29,437 nt of DNA, taken from Cladosporium sp. IMV 00045 (lineage: Eukaryota; Ascomycota; Dothideomycetes; Cladosporiales; Cladosporiaceae). Positions 8,985 through 19,427 of this stretch are shown here, piece after piece; the stretch's first letter is position 1; every line of letters starts with the position of its first letter. The notes under the pieces are model-generated. The model worked only from the letters and a program-made list of their open reading frames with translations, was not told the origin of the DNA and did not search any database. Both the position numbers and the translations under genes were made by a program. The stretch lies in NCBI GenBank assembly GCA_001931905.2, contig MSJI02000712.1:1-29437 (forward strand). The letters are read 5' to 3'.

Positions 8985-11045
8985 TCATTTGACCTTTTCT
9001 GCAACTGCACACACTGTCGTCATAAGATGCGAAGCAGGGAGCAGCGGCATAACGCTGGCGTCGACAATACGAAGGCCTTCGACACCATACACCTTCAAGT
9101 CCTGACCCACGACACCGCCGTCGTCGCGCGCGCCCATCTTGCACGACCCGGCAGGATGATAAAGCGTCTCTGCGCTGGAGCGTATGTACTGCTCCAAAGC
9201 AGCGTCGCTCGTAACGTTGCCTTCAGGAACGATTTCTAGTGGTGCGAGGGTGCTCATTGCTGATGTGGACATGAGCTTGCGGGCCAAGCGGACACCTTCT
9301 GCCAGGAGAGACGTCGATAGGGTTGCGAAGGAAGCCGGCATCGGCGACTACGCCATCAAAGACGTTTGCAGAAACGGTCTTGATACTGCCTCGCGAGTAG
9401 GGGTGCTGCAGGCCAAGAACGATCGCGCGTCGGCCCAGAGAAGCTCGAGCATGGCAGAGTCATTGGCTTTCAGCCTTTCGTTGAGTATTTCAAGCTCGCG
9501 CTGATAGCCTTGCTTGACCTCCGCAGGTGTGTCTTCGGGGAGGAGGTCAGAGCTATTCTGGCGTAGAGCCGAAGCGTGGCTTTGCCCGGTGGCGTTTGAG
9601 TAGAACGACAAAGGCAGAAACGCGAGGAACTCTCCGGTAGGACTTGTGAAAGGGCCTGTCTTGTTCTGATCATATTCAGCTCTGGCTTCGTCAGCGAATA
9701 TCTCGTTGCTGGTCAGTTGGCTTGACACAAGAGTTGCGTTGACTGTTACGAGGTATCAGAATTGCGCTCCCATGCTGATAGAGGGCATCAGATGAGGACA
9801 TACTAGAGTTGACCGTGGCCAGCAATACGTGATCGTGTAAGTTGTAGCCTACTGCCGGCAGGTCGACGATCGGGTCCACGCCAATCTTTGCAAGAACTCG
9901 TGGATCTCCGATACCCGATACTTGAAGAATTTGAGGAGTATGAATCGTTCCAGCGGCAAGGATGGCTTCTCGTCTGACGGAAACAGCATGGCTGGTAGCA
10001 TTGCTCGAAGATGCAAACTTGGATCATCTTAGCGTCTCTCATCCATAGGAAGGCCTTATTCACAAAGCAGGCTTACCTCTAGGCCTGTTACACGGGCGCT
10101 TCCTGATTCGATGGAGGTCACAAGACGTGTGACTCGGCGCCCGGTGATGATTTCGAGATTAGAACGATGCTTAACAGTTTCATAGTATGCTTCCCGAGCA
10201 GATGATCTAGTCTGGGTGGCCGGATCTTGGTTATGAGGGCAGTAGTACCCGCCAATTGCGTCGCCGCTAGCTTGGTCGTACGATATGGGAATTCCAAGCT
10301 CCTTGGTAGCTTCCACCATATTCTCTGTGGACAATGTCAGCACATAGTCTACGAGAGCTTGGAGAGAGCATACTGCTAGTAGGCCAGAAAAATGGGGCAT
10401 ATGTAGAGTGCATGTATCCCTCTTTGCCGTGATACTCGAGATCATAGGTAATGTTGTACTCTTTAGCAATCGCCTCGACCGGAGGCGTGAAATTCTCGTT
10501 CTACGGCGGTCAGCCAAGGAGCTAAAGTGTTGCATTTTATTCCAAAAGCAAATTGGTACCTTTATGAAGTAAGGGAGAAGAGATTCCCAACCCCAACCCT
10601 CATTTCCAAGCGTTACCCAGCGGTCGTAATCGGACTTTGAGCCTCGATCGAATACCATGCGATTGAGCTTGGTCGACCCTCCGACGATCTTTCCGAGCGG
10701 AATGGGAACATCTCGTCCGTTGAATGACGGGTTCGCCGCGTACGAGATGTTCCAGTCATACTTGGTTCCCACCGCCCCTCCCGCGAGGCCAGGAATCGTC
10801 ACAAAGTCTTCGTTTCGGTCGAACTCGCCAGCCTCAATTACCAGGACGCTGGTTTCTGGGTCTTCAGAAAGTCTGTTCGCTACCGTAAGTCCCGATGCGC
10901 CTACGCCGACAACGATATAATCGTATTCGCAATGAGTGCAGACATTGTTCTGACAAGCAGGGCGCGGAGCCGACAGAGCCACGCCGGCCGCGAGAGCGAC
11001 AGTCGTTAGTATTTTTCCGTCCTGTGACTGCCAAGGCAGCATCAT
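8985..11045 (-). pseudogene. Secreted GMC oxidoreductase, five exons, last exon frame-broken
   Basis: Exons on the minus strand are 11045-10560, 10500-10374, 10324-10077, 10017-9804 and 9742-8985. The introns are 49-61 nt with GT...AG ends (GTACCA, GTATGC, GTAAGC, GTATGT donors), and all phases agree. The start at 11045 gives a signal peptide (ILTTVALAAGVALSAPRPAC); an upstream in-frame ATG at 11096 is less likely. FAD-binding features are the dinucleotide-binding GVGASG in DYIVVGVGASGLTVANRLSE, a GMC signature (GGSTKLNRMVFDRGSKSDYD), and near the end the catalytic histidine region HPAGSCKMG and SVMPLLPASHLMTTV. The family (aryl-alcohol, glucose or choline-type FAD oxidoreductases) oxidises alcohols; the substrate is not readable. 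In exon 5 the family sequence leaves the frame near 9429-9433 and returns near 9305-9310 (RAIVLGLQHPYSRGSIK lies in the shifted frame). Read straight, translation stops at 9348, before the catalytic histidine. It is either a recent pseudogene or has two sequence errors. Confidence 0.75.
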
Positions 11046-12954
11046 GCGGCCATATCGTAGGGTCGGAACGTAGGCTAAAGAAGCTAGCAAGGTCAAAATA
11101 GGGCCATTGACCTGTTATAGGCCGAAAAGCGCGTTCATTTGCGATTTTGCCTGAAGACCGCTTAGAAAAGCAGGGGTCGATGCCATTCAGCATGCTGCAA
11201 TCGCCTTCCGAGTTTCATCTCGACCCCTGCGTTTACCGATACAAGTAATGCTCCGCCTTCCCACCCACTGAATACATGGAGTGCATTGCCCGTGGCTGCA
11301 TAATTTGGTTGAGAAGACGTGCTGCATGAGGCTTGTGGATTTGTAGGGGAGCAAGCGACGGAGGAGGCTCGACTGAAATTGGACCGAGGTGATCGCTTCC
11401 CACCGCGCTGCCAGAAATTTTAGGGTAAGGGTTGGGGTTACCATGCCCGGCGATAGAAGCCACTCAACCAGTCCCTGTCAACTACAGCGCAATAACATAA
11501 TAGATATGAATAGCCAAAGACCTGTGTCAGATTAAAGTGCCATCCATTGGAGGGCTAGGTCGCACCAAAACGAGTGTTCCTGCTTTGACGTGTATTCCAT
11601 CAACTTCCAGCGTGAGTTGCTTTGGCACTTCACGGGTTAGCTCGGGTCACACGAAACCTTACGAATACTCAACCACTCAGTTCAACATCACCAACACCAA
11701 CATCCTTCATCACTTCTCGCCATAACAAAGCGAAGGAATCGACGCCTAGCGAAAGAAAGAGTGAGGTTGCATTAGGGAGGGAGGCTAAGATCCAGCCCGG
11801 AGATTGAGGAGGCGTCTACAGCCAACGCAAGGTCATGTTCAGCCTCATAGACTCTGGCAGCCGTGGCGTGGTTTGTGTGACATAGGTATTTGTCCACGAG
11901 GTCGTTGGTTGCATGCTGAGAGCCTCCTGCTTGCTGGCTTTATTCTTCACTTGAGGGATTTGGGGGGCCAATTACTCCTGCCGGTGGCTGTTAAGTCTGG
12001 TCGACATTCGAAGACTGCGTGGCTGGGGTCTGGTTGAAGCCCCGGAATATTACATACAGTATATGGAACTTTGTTGAAAGATGCCCGTTTTGTGCAATTA
12101 GGCAGCATGGTAGCTAATGCAGAGGCAGCGATATTCCGCCCTCCACTGGCTGCTACACAAATGCTCATGGTCACGCCCCCAAGCAAGACGAGTAGTCATC
12201 AAGTAACGAACTCAACCCAGATCATCACGGCCACTATCAAGCCTCTTCCATCAGCGGCTTCAACGAAGCGCCTCAGTTTCTTTCGAAACGTGCCTTCATC
12301 AAGCCACCACATATCGTGGTGATTTGCCCGGACACATCGGCCTCACCGTCAATCCGAAGAGGCTCCCCCAAAGCGAATGTCTATTGCAATGCGTAGGATC
12401 AAATATCGCATCCTTCAATAAACCCAACGCCCACGATTTGCCACGCTGACAGGCGTGCCAGATCTCGGTACGGGATCGAAGCTAGAGTCGTGAAGGATCA
12501 CTCACAGCCTGGGTTCTGGGTCCGCCGTAACGTGGCCATCTGATCAAAGTGAACAAGATCCTTCGGCCGATCTATCGTATCCCAGTGAACAACAACTCCC
12601 ACAAGCTGCAGGCATTGTCCCCATCGAGACATCCGGCCTAGCACGCAAAGGCCCACGCCCCAGCCAAATGTCGACATAGCCTCGCACAAATGCGACCCTC
12701 TCACGATCCTTTTCGCCAAAGAAACAGCCCATATCTCCCATTCCCCCAAGCCAGGAACAGAAAACACGCACCCGCGCCCCCAGAAGTCCGGAGATGGAAG
12801 GGCGGGCGCTCATTTGCTCTCGCTCCAGGGAAAAGCTGCAATGGCTCGATCGGACTTAGATCCAAACACGGCGAGTGTTGCGATGACTGGACCACGAGTC
12901 CGGGGTGGTGGTGTGAAAGTCGGAATCTTGGGTTTCGTGCGAGCTCGCGATTGA
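11046..12954. other. Long intergenic gap without recognised gene
   Basis: Nearly 2 kb between the GMC gene's start and the cupin promoter. A minus-strand frame at 11947-12186 (79 residues, four cysteines, segment ALATMLPNC and KVPYTVCNIPGLQP) could be a fragment of a small cysteine-bearing protein, but no start, signal peptide or splice partner could be established. Everything else is short frames without features. This gap marks the boundary between the broken left-hand genes and the intact right-hand ones. Confidence 0.35.
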
Positions 12955-12960
12955 TATAAA
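12955..12960 (+). promoter_or_regulatory. TATA-box-like element of the cupin gene
   Basis: TATAAA lies about 250 bases before the cupin start codon, in the correct orientation and within an otherwise GC-richer stretch. This implies a 5' leader of roughly 200 bases. The assignment rests on motif and position only. Confidence 0.3.
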
Positions 12961-13208
12961 GTAGGGCTTCCAGTCCCCAGCAACCTGGGTCGACCACAAG
13001 CACAAAGTCCATTTGCCTGCGTCTCAACACACATTCCTGATCCTTCTCTTGCCCGTATCGGATTGAGAGATCACTTGTTGCAACGAAGGTTGTCGTACCT
13101 GAACCCCAGACTTCGATTCTTCGTTACCACGCACAGACACGACTGCTACGACCTAGGATCTTACCAGCTGTCTGAACAGACCCGGCTACACAACCAATCG
13201 AAGCAACC

Positions 13209-14158
13209 ATGTTCCGCACCACCGCTCTGGCCACGAGCCTCGCGCTCGCAGCGTTCCTCCAACACGCAAACGCAGTCGACAAAACCCGCGACCCCGAGCT
13301 GATCTCGCAATTAATCACCGCGAACAGCCAACTGGACCGCCTAGCCCTCCTCAAAAGTGACGAAGACTGGTTCTTCGACTTCAAAATCCAACAGCCCTTC
13401 TACAACTTCTCCCCCGGCGGCGTCGTCAACATGAACTCCGCCACCTTCCCAGCGGCCAAAGGCAACGGCATGACGAGTAAGTGCAGAGCGCAGACCGGAC
13501 ATGCTCGATTTCCGAGAGACTCGTCCGCGGTACTTATGGATTTCTGACCGTGTGTGTGTGTTTCGAACAGTAGCGATGCTCAACCTGGGCCCGTGCTCCA
13601 TGCTGCCCATGCACTACCACGCGCGGGCGGCGAATTACGTCGTCGCCATCCACGGCAATACCACGACGTACATGTACGAGGAGAACGGGGCGCGGCTGGT
13701 CACGGAGCATCTGCAGCCGGGCCAGGCGACGATTTTCCCCCAGGCGTCGATTCATATGATGATGAATACTGGTGAGTTTTTGTTTAACTTTCTTGATGTT
13801 TAGCGCTGTGTGTCAGCTTTGACGAGCGTCGTGCGACTGGCCCCTTGTTTCCAGAGAAGCTGTGCGACGGCAGCAGGCGAAGAAGGGCAAATGAATCCTG
13901 ACACTGACACGAGTTCGCTTTCCACCAGGCTGCGAAAACTCCCAACTCGTCTCAGCGCTCGACAGCGAAGACCCCGGCACCGTCAACATCGGCTCGATTT
14001 TCACGAACGACTTCCCATTCGAGCTGGTGAACGCGGCTCTGGGCCAAGACCTCGCGAGCGAAGAAGTGAAAGAGAAGATTCCGGATGTTGGCACGGGCTC
14101 GAATTGGGGGCCGAAGTTGTGCTTGGATCGGTGTGGGATTACGAAGCCGTCGTCGTAG
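13209..14158 (+). CDS. Secreted cupin, germin/spherulin-1A type
   Basis: Three exons: 13209-13476, 13571-13771 and 13929-14158, joined through phase-1 introns (GTAAGT...ACAG, 94 nt; GTGAGT...CCAG, 157 nt with a CTGACACTGAC branch region). They encode 232 residues. Residues 1-22 form a signal peptide ending ANA. The cupin core has box 1 PMHYHARAANYVVAIHG and box 2 GQATIFPQASIHMMMN, the arrangement of germins and slime-mould spherulin 1A. The two metal-binding histidines of box 1 and the histidine of box 2 are present; the glutamate usual in plant germin box 1 is Asn. The C-terminal segment has Cys pairs (GCENSQ, KLCLDRCGI) that may form disulfides. The protein is probably a stable extracellular or wall-associated protein; enzyme activity (oxalate oxidase or dismutase) cannot be inferred. 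The frame is intact throughout. Confidence 0.88.
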
Positions 14159-14920
14159 AGGTCTTGGTTGGTGAGGAAAGCAATCGCCGCTGGGGTTTGG
14201 CGCTCACTCCTGAATTGTCACTCTGGTGGTGGTAGCACCAGGGGAAGATGATACTCTTGTGGGAACGCCATTGAGAAGGATTACCGCAAGGTGTTGGCGT
14301 TGGTTGGTGTGTTTGTTTTTCAGGTTAGATTCGTACTACACTTGTTGCAACATGCGCTCAGGAAATTTGCGAAAACCCTCCCCGCAAGATGTGACGCCCA
14401 GTGATTCAACAGTATCCCCATCTCTGGCGTCCATTTGCCTTGCACCCATAGACCAGGTCAAGGTTCCACAAACTGCCAGCTGCTCGATCCACTACGATGA
14501 AAATTCCCGAAAGTGAGACAGGTCGGATAGGTCACTGCGCTGAATCTTTTTTCATTGGGTATCTCTTCGTGGCTCATAGCCTGATCGTCATTGAACTATG
14601 AATATGTATGCAAAGACCACCAGCGGCATGGTCAGATTTGTTGCTGCTGTATTGATGAATCCTTGTCCTTGGAGTGTACACAAGGAGAAGGTCCAGATAG
14701 GATGACCACAGTAGGACAGCCCATGCTTTCTTGTGCTGCGGCGTCCGACGTCTGAAAACCGCCACTGTTCCAGTCTGACAGTATTCGATCACACAATGTG
14801 ATCACCCCTGACACTCTTGAGGTGGTACATGTGTTCGTCTGGCGCCTGTTTCGCTCTTGAGTTGCGGTGCCGGTGCTTGGAACATTCCGCGAGAATACTG
14901 GGCACTCTCAACGATATCGC
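14159..14920. other. Convergent intergenic region
   Basis: This 760-base gap contains the 3' ends of the cupin gene (plus) and the GPN3 gene (minus). Only short frames without features are present, so it should hold both 3' untranslated regions and poly(A) sites. Confidence 0.4.
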
Positions 14921-15811
14921 TCAGCCCATTCCATCCATCTCTTCCTCGGCGATCTCATCGTTAGGCTCCTTTGGCTCTTGGGACTCGTGGAACTGAATAG
15001 CATCATCGATGTAGCTGAGCACAGCGCCAATGCTATCTTCATCTTGCGCATCCAGCTTGAGGAAAGAGACCAGGCTGAATTCGTCGATCAAGTGACCAAC
15101 AGCACGGTTCAAATTGGCATAGTTTTTCCCACTTGTCACGTCCTCTTGTATGCCAGCATCGAACTTTTCCTTGTGGTCGTACATCAATCCGCTTTCAGGC
15201 GCATCTTGTAACAATCCGATGTCTGCCTCGATGAAGCGCTTGAGATCCCTTCTTGCGACTTGGCCTTTGACCAGGTCCATTTTGCTGAGGATGTTCACGT
15301 GTGGAAGTTCGAGCATGAGCATGGCGCTCATGGCACTGAGTGTGCCAGAGAAGAACTTTGCGCGGTCGACGATGAATGTACTTTCGAGGAGGTAGGCGGC
15401 ACACATGCTGATGTTCAAGCTGCCGCGCGTGAGCGCTTTCAAGAGATTTGGTACAACGGGTACATGGCTGTAGAGCTCGATTTGTCCAGGCATGTCGATG
15501 ATGATCAAGTACTCGTCCGAGACCTCCTCAAGCGGGTCGGTCAAGAAGTCCAAGTTCTCCATCAGGAACTCGAAGCAGTAGATTAATCCGCCATTCGGGC
15601 CCAGATGTAGTTCCTCCATGACATCCTCGAGAGTGATAAGGTCTTTGATGTCGACATCGGGCTCGAATGCGAATTCTTCGGCGGCGGGATCAAGATTGAC
15701 GTAGAAGCATGAACGGCGGTTGTTCTTCAAGTGCTGAATGAGACTGGAGCAGAATGTGGTCTTGCCGGCGCCGGCAGGGCCCATAATGATGGTGCCATAT
15801 CTGGAACCCAT
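14921..15811 (-). CDS. GPN3: GPN-loop GTPase 3
   Basis: A single-exon gene of 296 residues, matching the usual length of GPN3 proteins. The GTPase motifs are in order: P-loop GPAGAGKT (11-18), LDPAAE (40-45), the family-defining Gly-Pro-Asn insertion in HLGPNGG (71-73), G3 DMPGQIELY (106-114) and G4 SKMDL (176-180). The acidic C-terminus (EIAEEEMDGMG) is also usual. GPN1-3 form dimers that help assemble and import RNA polymerase II (and III) into the nucleus; the protein is cytoplasmic with nuclear shuttling and is essential in yeast. These roles come from the family. GPN3 rather than GPN1 or GPN2 is chosen for the overall sequence (RYGTIIMGPAGAGK, HVNILSKMDL) and the lack of the long GPN1 tail. 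Confidence 0.92.
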   Translation of the reverse strand: MGSRYGTIIMGPAGAGKTTFCSSLIQHLKNNRRSCFYVNLDPAAEEFAFEPDVDIKDLITLEDVMEELHLGPNGGLIYCFEFLMENLDFLTDPLEEVSDEYLIIIDMPGQIELYSHVPVVPNLLKALTRGSLNISMCAAYLLESTFIVDRAKFFSGTLSAMSAMLMLELPHVNILSKMDLVKGQVARRDLKRFIEADIGLLQDAPESGLMYDHKEKFDAGIQEDVTSGKNYANLNRAVGHLIDEFSLVSFLKLDAQDEDSIGAVLSYIDDAIQFHESQEPKEPNDEIAEEEMDGMG

Positions 15812-17634
15812 GGCTGCTTGGCCGAAGGATCAAATGATGTTGGAGAAGGCTTTTCGCGCGGAAGGCTGTCGCAAGAGATGAAGTGCAGGATCCGTACTAC
15901 CGGTAGGCACGTGCTAGGCGCATGTCTCAGAGCCACGAGCTAGAACTGGGGGACACGCAATACCGTACGAGCAGTACGAAATGGCAAGATCCGAACGAGA
16001 GCGTGTGAGCGTGGGTGTGTTTCAGCAGAGCCAGAGGTCGAAGTTCGAACGGCTTCAAGATATGTCAGCGAATGAGGGGTGGAGTTTGATGTCCAAAGCA
16101 CTTTTCTTAGAAAGCGGCGGGAGGTAGGGACGGATCGTTGCAGCGGGAAGCACCGCTCACCACCGAGCCGAGGTGTGAAAGTCTTTTCACTCGCTGCTCG
16201 CTGCCCAGTCCTCCCTTTTCCTTTCCTTACACAACTAAATCCATAGCGATGAGACGGCTCTTACGGCAGAGAGTTTCACCTGCCTGGCTCACGCTGGGTA
16301 GTGTGGATGATGCTGCCATGTCCCGAGCCCACTCACCACCTTTACGAGGGGCAATGTGAAATCTTCTGAATGGACCATTTAGATTGTGTGTATGTGCAGG
16401 TCTGCAACCAGACGGCATTCGAATGATGGCTGTGCTGTTTGGGAGCGTTGTTTCGTCCCAAGGAGCCAGCCCGCCCTTGAACCGCTGGAATCGTGGCTTT
16501 GCACAGCTACGGACAGCGGGACAAGCGAAACAACAGCAAGCGATTCAAGTGCAGACGGCCACTTCGATTTGCCGGCGACAAGGGCGCTTGCGAGAGAAGA
16601 CCCAAGCTGGTGATGATGCTGGTGGTAAAGGTAAAAGTCACTTAGCTCGGCCGGCAGGGTCTGGGACTTCTAGGTTCTTGTTCGGCGGCGACGCTTGATG
16701 ATGTCCAAGCCGGGCTGAAGGGCCGGGCGAGAGTCAGGCAGGCAGGCGACCATTAATGGCTTTTGATTAATGGAGTCGAGAGTTTCTCTGAAGGATCAAT
16801 GGGTGCAGAGTGAAATTTCGAGGCTAGGCGTGCGCCCACCCTTGCTTACATGCTTGCTCTGGATCTCTGATGCACGCATGAATAATGGATGCCTGTATAT
16901 ATCCGATGTGCATGCGGCTCCTTCTGCTGCGAGCGATGTTCGTGAAGAAAGGTTCGCCCGGGCTTGCCTTCCCTGCAATGCCTGCAATAATGAATCCGCC
17001 GTCCTGGCTTGCCTAGAGCTTGCTAATGCTAACTTGGGTAGGTAGGTACAGTCCCAGAGTCCTTCCTTACCTCACTGCACCCTTTCATGTTATTAGAGTT
17101 GCCGGCTTGGGTGAGCGCACTCTCGCACTCTCTTGGTGCTGCTGACGCCAGCCTCGGGCGGCCCACCCTCACCTAAAAAATAATGTCCTTAATACTCTTC
17201 ACATATAATGCCGTGCTTCACAGCGCACGCTCCCTATACAGCGCCCTTAATCAATTGCCTTTTGCCTTTGCCCGCCTCGTGGCACCCTAACGATCGACCG
17301 GCGGCCTTCACGCTTCTGCACATGCTCCACGCTTACCGTCGTCTGCATATCGCATTATTGTTGCATCCATCCTCCTCCACTTCTTGCTTTGCCCTGCCGC
17401 CGCTCACGCGAGGCCCACGCTCTCAAGGTTGCGCCTGCCCACCCCACGGTCAGAGCCCTCCGTGCCTACTCGTCATCTCATCCATTAAGCTTACGCTGGA
17501 CGAGCCTTTTTCCTTTGCACCCTTTCCCAATTCACTCTCTTCAGCCCGTCACTCTCCTCCTCCCTCTCTTTTTCATCCTCCTCTGCCCGTACCGTCTTTC
17601 CATCATCCTCGTCACTCACATCGCCACCATCGAC
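15812..17634. other. Divergent intergenic region with pyrimidine-rich leader
   Basis: This 1.8 kb lies between divergent genes. About 17,490-17,634 is strongly C/T-rich on the plus strand (blocks such as CTCCTCCCTCTCTTTTTCATC), which is typical of fungal 5' leaders. Short tetranucleotide runs (GGCAGGCAGGC at 16737, TAGGTAGGTA at 17037) are present. An in-frame upstream ATG at 17389 would add 82 low-complexity residues and is judged untranslated. No RNA gene was recognised. Confidence 0.4.
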
Positions 17635-18891
17635 ATGGACAATGCAGTGACACCACAACTCCCAGCCGGTCAACGTTCCAAGCCCGGCCAATCTTCGCCT
17701 GCCGTCTCATACAACTCCAAGACCGGACGTCCAATCCGCCGTAGTGCAGGCAAGACCGCATCTCCATTTGTCGACTCGGCCGTGGCCATCAGTGATGAAG
17801 CCGAGTCAGACCGTAGCGACTCAGAACAGGATGTCACCAGTGACGACGAGGGCATCAAGGTGGTAACGTCCCGCAAGCGTAAACGCACGCCCTCGCCACC
17901 TTTGTCTGAAGCCTCAAATTCAGACTCAGAGGGCGATGCCATGCTATCTGACTACGGTAATGCCGTAGCATTGAGGAACCGGCCCGCACAATCAATCGAG
18001 CAGGTGGCACCTATTCAACTCACTGTCAACGTGCCTGCTGGGCCTGAACGCCAAATCGTTCTTAACATTGATCTCAACTCATATCTCGGACAACAACCAA
18101 TCCTCAACCCTCGCTCAAATACCTCACTTCCTCCAACCAAACGTGCAAAGACTCGCGGACGCTCCTTGGAACAAACCGTAGCCAGCTCATCTGCCAGCCG
18201 AGCATCATCTCGCTCTGATCGTGCTGGCTTCCTGGATCTCCCAGCAGAACTCCGCAACGAAGTCTACCGACTCGCATTCGTCTCTCCAGCTCGCTTCGAT
18301 TTCGGTGCCCCCAACAAGCATTTCCAACGCTCATCAGCATTCCTCCGCACATGCCGTCAAGTCTACACCGAAGGCCGAAGCATCCTCTACTCAGAAAACG
18401 AGTTCTTCTTCCAACGCCAAAGCCGCCGCTACGGCCCCATCTGGGCCGCCGACTGGGGCGAGCTGGGCTTCAAACCCGTCCGCAAATTCCTCAAGATGAT
18501 CGGACCGAGCAACACGAGCTTCATCCGCCACGTCACAATGCTGTTCGAAGACGCCCAGCCCTCGCTGAACCCGCAGATGCACAACGCCGAGGAGCGCCGC
18601 TTCGTGCACGACGAGAACTTGCACTCGGTTCTCCGCCATCTGGCCACGCACAGCACGCTGGCCCGCTTCTACATGAACTTCCAGGGCCGCAAGACGCTCG
18701 ATGTCTACTACCCGAACGACCACTTCCTCGACCTGCTCACGAGGATTCGCGCGGACGATGTCATGTTCGTCAAACACCCCGTCTGGGCACCGCACAGCAC
18801 TTACCACTCCCGCTCGAAACAGTCGAACGGCGTGGTGCAGATGTGCTTCGAGTCGATGTTGAGGAAGAAGAAGCTCTTCTTGACTCAGTGA
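17635..18891 (+). CDS. Nuclear-type 2EXR/F-box-like protein, unknown role
   Basis: The ATG at 17635 (CATCGACATGG context, following a pyrimidine-rich leader) gives 418 residues without introns. Residues 1-195 are disordered, rich in Ser, Asp and Pro, with two basic nuclear-localisation-like stretches (SRKRKRTPSPP near 77-90; PPTKRAKTRGR near 160-175). At about 199 begins the fungal motif FLDLPAELRNEVYRLAF, followed by LRTCRQVYTEGRSILYSEN. This is the pattern of the large fungal group annotated as 2EXR or F-box-like domain proteins. The C-terminal half contains hydrophobic and aromatic patches (FIRHVTMLFE, LARFYMNFQ, FLDLLTRI) consistent with a folded continuation. Such proteins are abundant in Dothideomycetes and their functions are mostly unknown; an adaptor role in ubiquitin ligase complexes is only an analogy from the F-box resemblance. 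The stop lies directly after the KKKLFLTQ end. Confidence 0.75.
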   Translation: MDNAVTPQLPAGQRSKPGQSSPAVSYNSKTGRPIRRSAGKTASPFVDSAVAISDEAESDRSDSEQDVTSDDEGIKVVTSRKRKRTPSPPLSEASNSDSEGDAMLSDYGNAVALRNRPAQSIEQVAPIQLTVNVPAGPERQIVLNIDLNSYLGQQPILNPRSNTSLPPTKRAKTRGRSLEQTVASSSASRASSRSDRAGFLDLPAELRNEVYRLAFVSPARFDFGAPNKHFQRSSAFLRTCRQVYTEGRSILYSENEFFFQRQSRRYGPIWAADWGELGFKPVRKFLKMIGPSNTSFIRHVTMLFEDAQPSLNPQMHNAEERRFVHDENLHSVLRHLATHSTLARFYMNFQGRKTLDVYYPNDHFLDLLTRIRADDVMFVKHPVWAPHSTYHSRSKQSNGVVQMCFESMLRKKKLFLTQ

Positions 18892-19427
18892 GTGCTCTGA
18901 GTGAAGTTTGTGGTTTTGCTTTCAATGTTCATTTCTCTTGTTCTTCTGAGCCTCTGGCAGAGAGTGTATGATTTCTCTTTCTTGTTCGGCTTTCTTCCAT
19001 GTTAGGTGTACATTTGCAACATGTGCATTCTTGGGACTGGCTCTTTTTTGTTCTTACTCCTTTTCTTTTGCTCAACGGTCATGGCGTTCTTATGGCGAAT
19101 TCGCGGCATCAAGACAGCAGCAAATCAGCACAGGGCGTGGGCGCATCTAGCGGAGTCTCTTATGAGATATTTTCTTTTCTTTTCGCAACGACAGTATAAT
19201 GAGTGCATGGGGTTTGCGAGACAGAATTCGCCAGGGAGACCGCAACATCGCTTCAGATAGCGCTTGTGATGTAGCTACAATTTTTCTTTTCTTCTAGCTG
19301 ACTAAGAAATGCATTTTGGGCGGATTGCTCTAACTTTTTCGTCAATCCCTCATCTTCTTCTATGCTACCGTATCATCACCATAACTTCATTTCAAGTATG
19401 TAAAAATGCCATCAAGACGTGCTATTT
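18892..19427. other. Convergent intergenic region, T-rich
   Basis: 3' flanks of the 2EXR-like gene (plus) and the tyrosyl-tRNA synthetase gene (minus). T-rich runs such as CTTTTTTGTTCTTACTCCTT fit untranslated sequence. No gene was seen. Confidence 0.4.

Noticed and set aside
17389..17634. N-terminal extension of the 2EXR-like protein by 82 residues
   Set aside because: The stretch is C/T-rich leader sequence with a random-looking translation; the ATG at 17635 is a better start.
18351..18971. Arg/Pro-rich frame of 206 codons within the 2EXR-like gene
   Set aside because: It is an out-of-frame shadow of the real gene, typical of GC-rich codons.
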